NCBI GenBank assembly: GCA_945486175.1
Contig: CALYTA010000025.1
Location: forward strand, 1 to 8,508
DNA from: an uncultured Clostridia bacterium
GTDB taxonomy: Bacteria > Bacillota > Clostridia > Oscillospirales > Butyricicoccaceae
Direction of reading: 5' to 3'
Length of the DNA: 8,508 bases
Positions 7,033 to 8,508 of the stretch are shown here, piece after piece. The notes beneath the pieces are model-generated. The model ran no database searches and was not told the origin of the DNA. It saw nothing but the letters and a program-made list of their open reading frames with translations. A program made the translations under genes and the position numbers. The first letter of the stretch is position 1, and each line of letters starts with the position of its first letter.

Positions 7033-8055
7033 TCAGCCAACCATGCGCAGAATATCCTGGCAGGTGACATACAGCATAAACAGCATGAGAACGGCAAATC
7101 CACCCAGATGAATATAGCCTTCATATTTGCGCGGAACCGGACGCCGCGCAACCAGTTCGATGAGCACAAACAGCAGCCGTCCGCCATCCAGCGCCGGAAT
7201 CGGCAGCAGGTTCATCACGCCGAGGTTGATCGAAATGAACGCAACCAGCAGGAAGAAGCTCTGCATGCTGCTCTGTGCGGTCTGCGCGAGCACATCCGTG
7301 ACGCCGACCGGGCCGGACATCTGATCCATGCCCACCTTTCCGGTGACAAGGTCACCCAGGCTGATCCACACCAGCCGCGCAAAATCAATAGATTTGTACA
7401 CTGCCTGCTGGATTTTATTGACAAAGCCCAGCTCAGTTACCTCAAAATTCAGGCCGTACCGCAGCGTGCCGTCATATTCTGCCGGCTCCAGCGGCACATC
7501 CGCCAGCGTCAGCTTTTTGCCATCGCGCTCCACGACAATTTCATACTTTGTATCATCGCCGCGGCTCAGCCCGGTCGAAATGTCCGACGAGAGCAGAATG
7601 CGGAAGCCGTCGATGCTCACAATGCGGTCGCCTTCCATCAGCATGCTCTCACCCTGCGACGGAAACCCATCGGCAAACGATTCAATCACCGGGATGGCAG
7701 CCTCTTTCTGCGGCAGGACGAGCAGCAGGACGATGAGGAAGCCGATGAGGAAATTCATCAACGCACCGGCAGCGAGAATGAGTGCACGCCAGCCGATGGG
7801 CGCGCCGGACAGGGTACCCGGCGATTCATCCTCGGAATCCTCTCCATCCATGACACAGGCGCCGCCAAACGGCAGCAGGCACAGCTTAAAATCGGTCTCG
7901 CCGAATTTGTGGTGCAGGATGGCAGGGCCCATGCCCACCCAGAATTCCAGAACGCGCACGCCTGCCGCCTTCGCCGCCATGAAATGGCCGAATTCATGCA
8001 CAATGATGAGAAAGCCAAACGCCAGAATGGCCAGAATTACAGTTGCTATGGTCAA
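7033..8055 (-). CDS. rseP: RseP/RasP-type site-2 zinc metalloprotease (intramembrane)
   Basis: Site-2 proteases cut membrane-bound substrates inside the bilayer, typically anti-sigma factors and leftover signal peptides. The 340-residue protein has a first membrane segment (about 2-19) running into the zinc motif HEFGH (H20, E21, H24). A second segment (about 91-114) contains GALMN with N101. A single PDZ domain spans about 120-200, followed by SGPVG (247-251). A third segment leads into NLLPIPALDGG (282-292), where D290 is the third zinc ligand. A C-terminal membrane segment lies near 315-333. One PDZ is the usual Gram-positive arrangement, unlike the two in E. coli RseP. The TTG start (8055) is the only one that keeps the first membrane helix and sits five bases after GAGGTG. 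The place between dxr and ispG is conserved in many Clostridia. Its substrate cannot be told from here. Confidence 0.95.
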   Translation of the reverse strand: MTIATVILAILAFGFLIIVHEFGHFMAAKAAGVRVLEFWVGMGPAILHHKFGETDFKLCLLPFGGACVMDGEDSEDESPGTLSGAPIGWRALILAAGALMNFLIGFLIVLLLVLPQKEAAIPVIESFADGFPSQGESMLMEGDRIVSIDGFRILLSSDISTGLSRGDDTKYEIVVERDGKKLTLADVPLEPAEYDGTLRYGLNFEVTELGFVNKIQQAVYKSIDFARLVWISLGDLVTGKVGMDQMSGPVGVTDVLAQTAQSSMQSFFLLVAFISINLGVMNLLPIPALDGGRLLFVLIELVARRPVPRKYEGYIHLGGFAVLMLFMLYVTCQDILRMVG

Positions 8056-8066
8056 AAAAACACCTC
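8053..8066 (-). promoter_or_regulatory. rseP start: GAGGTG followed by a T7 run ending in the TTG codon
   Basis: GAGGTG (8066-8061) begins directly after the dxr stop TAA. It is followed by seven T residues (8060-8054), the last two being the first bases of the TTG start codon (8055-8053). The spacing of five bases is short but workable. No ATG alternative exists before the HEFGH helix. Confidence 0.7.
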
Positions 8067-8508
8067 TTACTCTGCGAGGGAATAGACGACCTCGCGCGCC
8101 GCGCGGTCGCTCTCAAGCACATCATCCACCGTGATCTCCGGCAGATAATCCACCGCATCCATCGCCCCACGCACCAGCTCGGGAATGCGGTAAAACGGAA
8201 TGCGGTCATGCAGAAACAGATCGACAGCCGCTTCATTCGCACCGTTCATGACCGCACCGAGATTGCCGCGGGCAGCTGCCGCACGGCGAGCCAGTCCGAG
8301 TGCCGGAAATGCCTCTTCATCCGGCGCAAAAAACGTCAGATTGTGGCGGCGCGGCAGGTCGAGCGGCGGCACCTTGCACGGTACACGCTGCGGATACGTC
8401 AGTGCGTACTGGATCGGCAGGCGCATATCCGGGTTGCCCAGCTGCGCGATAACCGAACCATCTTCAAATTCCACTGCCGAATGCACGATACTCTCGCGGT
8501 GCACGACA
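8067..8508 (-). CDS. dxr: 1-deoxy-D-xylulose 5-phosphate reductoisomerase (3' part, runs off the right edge)
   Basis: Dxr converts DXP to MEP with NADPH and a divalent metal, the first committed step of the non-mevalonate isoprenoid pathway, in the cytoplasm. Only the last 146 or so residues are here. The reading frame continues to the window edge; the GTG at 8504 is an internal valine (VVHRESIVHSAVEF), not a start. Seen: ESIVHSAVEFEDGSV and AQLGNPDMRLPIQYAL, the hallmark of the dimer-interface region. The C-terminal helical domain follows with NLGAVMNGANEAAVDLFL and the usual short acidic tail. The stop is eleven bases before the rseP start. Upstream neighbours uppS and cdsA are expected beyond the window from known gene order in related bacteria. 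Confidence 0.95.
   Translation of the reverse strand, partial: VVHRESIVHSAVEFEDGSVIAQLGNPDMRLPIQYALTYPQRVPCKVPPLDLPRRHNLTFFAPDEEAFPALGLARRAAAARGNLGAVMNGANEAAVDLFLHDRIPFYRIPELVRGAMDAVDYLPEITVDDVLESDRAAREVVYSLAE

Noticed and set aside
8062..8080. CCTC/GAGG pairing that could hide the rseP ribosome site or act as a terminator before the T7 run
   Set aside because: Only four base pairs with a nine-base loop; too weak to claim as a structure.
5812..8085. 757-codon plus-strand open frame lying antisense to the polC start, ispG and rseP
   Set aside because: It is opposite three well-recognised genes, and its product is rich in Arg, His and Gln with no family motif. GC-rich codon use on the minus strand avoids the codons that would read as stops here, so a long shadow frame is expected.

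Overview
The window is ordinary chromosomal sequence from a Gram-positive Firmicute, most likely a GC-rich member of the Clostridia (an Oscillospirales-type gut anaerobe is my inference). The main pointers are a full PolC-type DNA polymerase III, a short-form ferredoxin/flavodoxin-type IspG encoded next to it, and a HisZ/HisG pair. Every supported gene reads on the minus strand, so transcription runs from the right end (8508) to the left end (1).

Right block (8508 to 1585): the 3' end of dxr, then rseP, ispG and polC, separated by only 11, 36 and 3 bases. This looks like one transcription unit. It is the tail of the well-known Firmicutes envelope/isoprenoid cluster (in related bacteria frr-uppS-cdsA-dxr-rseP). 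Dxr and IspG are two steps of the MEP isoprenoid pathway, which feeds the lipid carrier made by UppS. RseP is the intramembrane protease usually found here, and PolC is the replicative polymerase that ends the cluster. Both rseP and polC start with TTG.

Junction (1584 to 1404, 181 bases): AT-rich and non-coding. It holds a short GC hairpin made from a 9-bp tandem repeat just after polC. It also holds a near-consensus vegetative promoter (TTGACA, 17-bp spacer, TATTAT) with a perfect 12-bp palindrome over the expected transcription start, and an 11-bp direct repeat bracketing that palindrome. This is the most interesting part of the window, because it looks like an operator controlling histidine genes. 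There is no room for a T-box or attenuator leader.

Left block (1403 to 1): hisZ, then the 5' end of hisG, overlapping by the four bases ATGA. HisZ (regulatory, HisRS-like) and the short catalytic HisG form the ATP phosphoribosyltransferase that opens histidine synthesis; the rest of the operon should lie beyond position 1.

I found no mobile element, CRISPR array, tRNA, rRNA or novel defence-like system. Long plus-strand open frames are antisense shadows of the GC-rich minus-strand genes.
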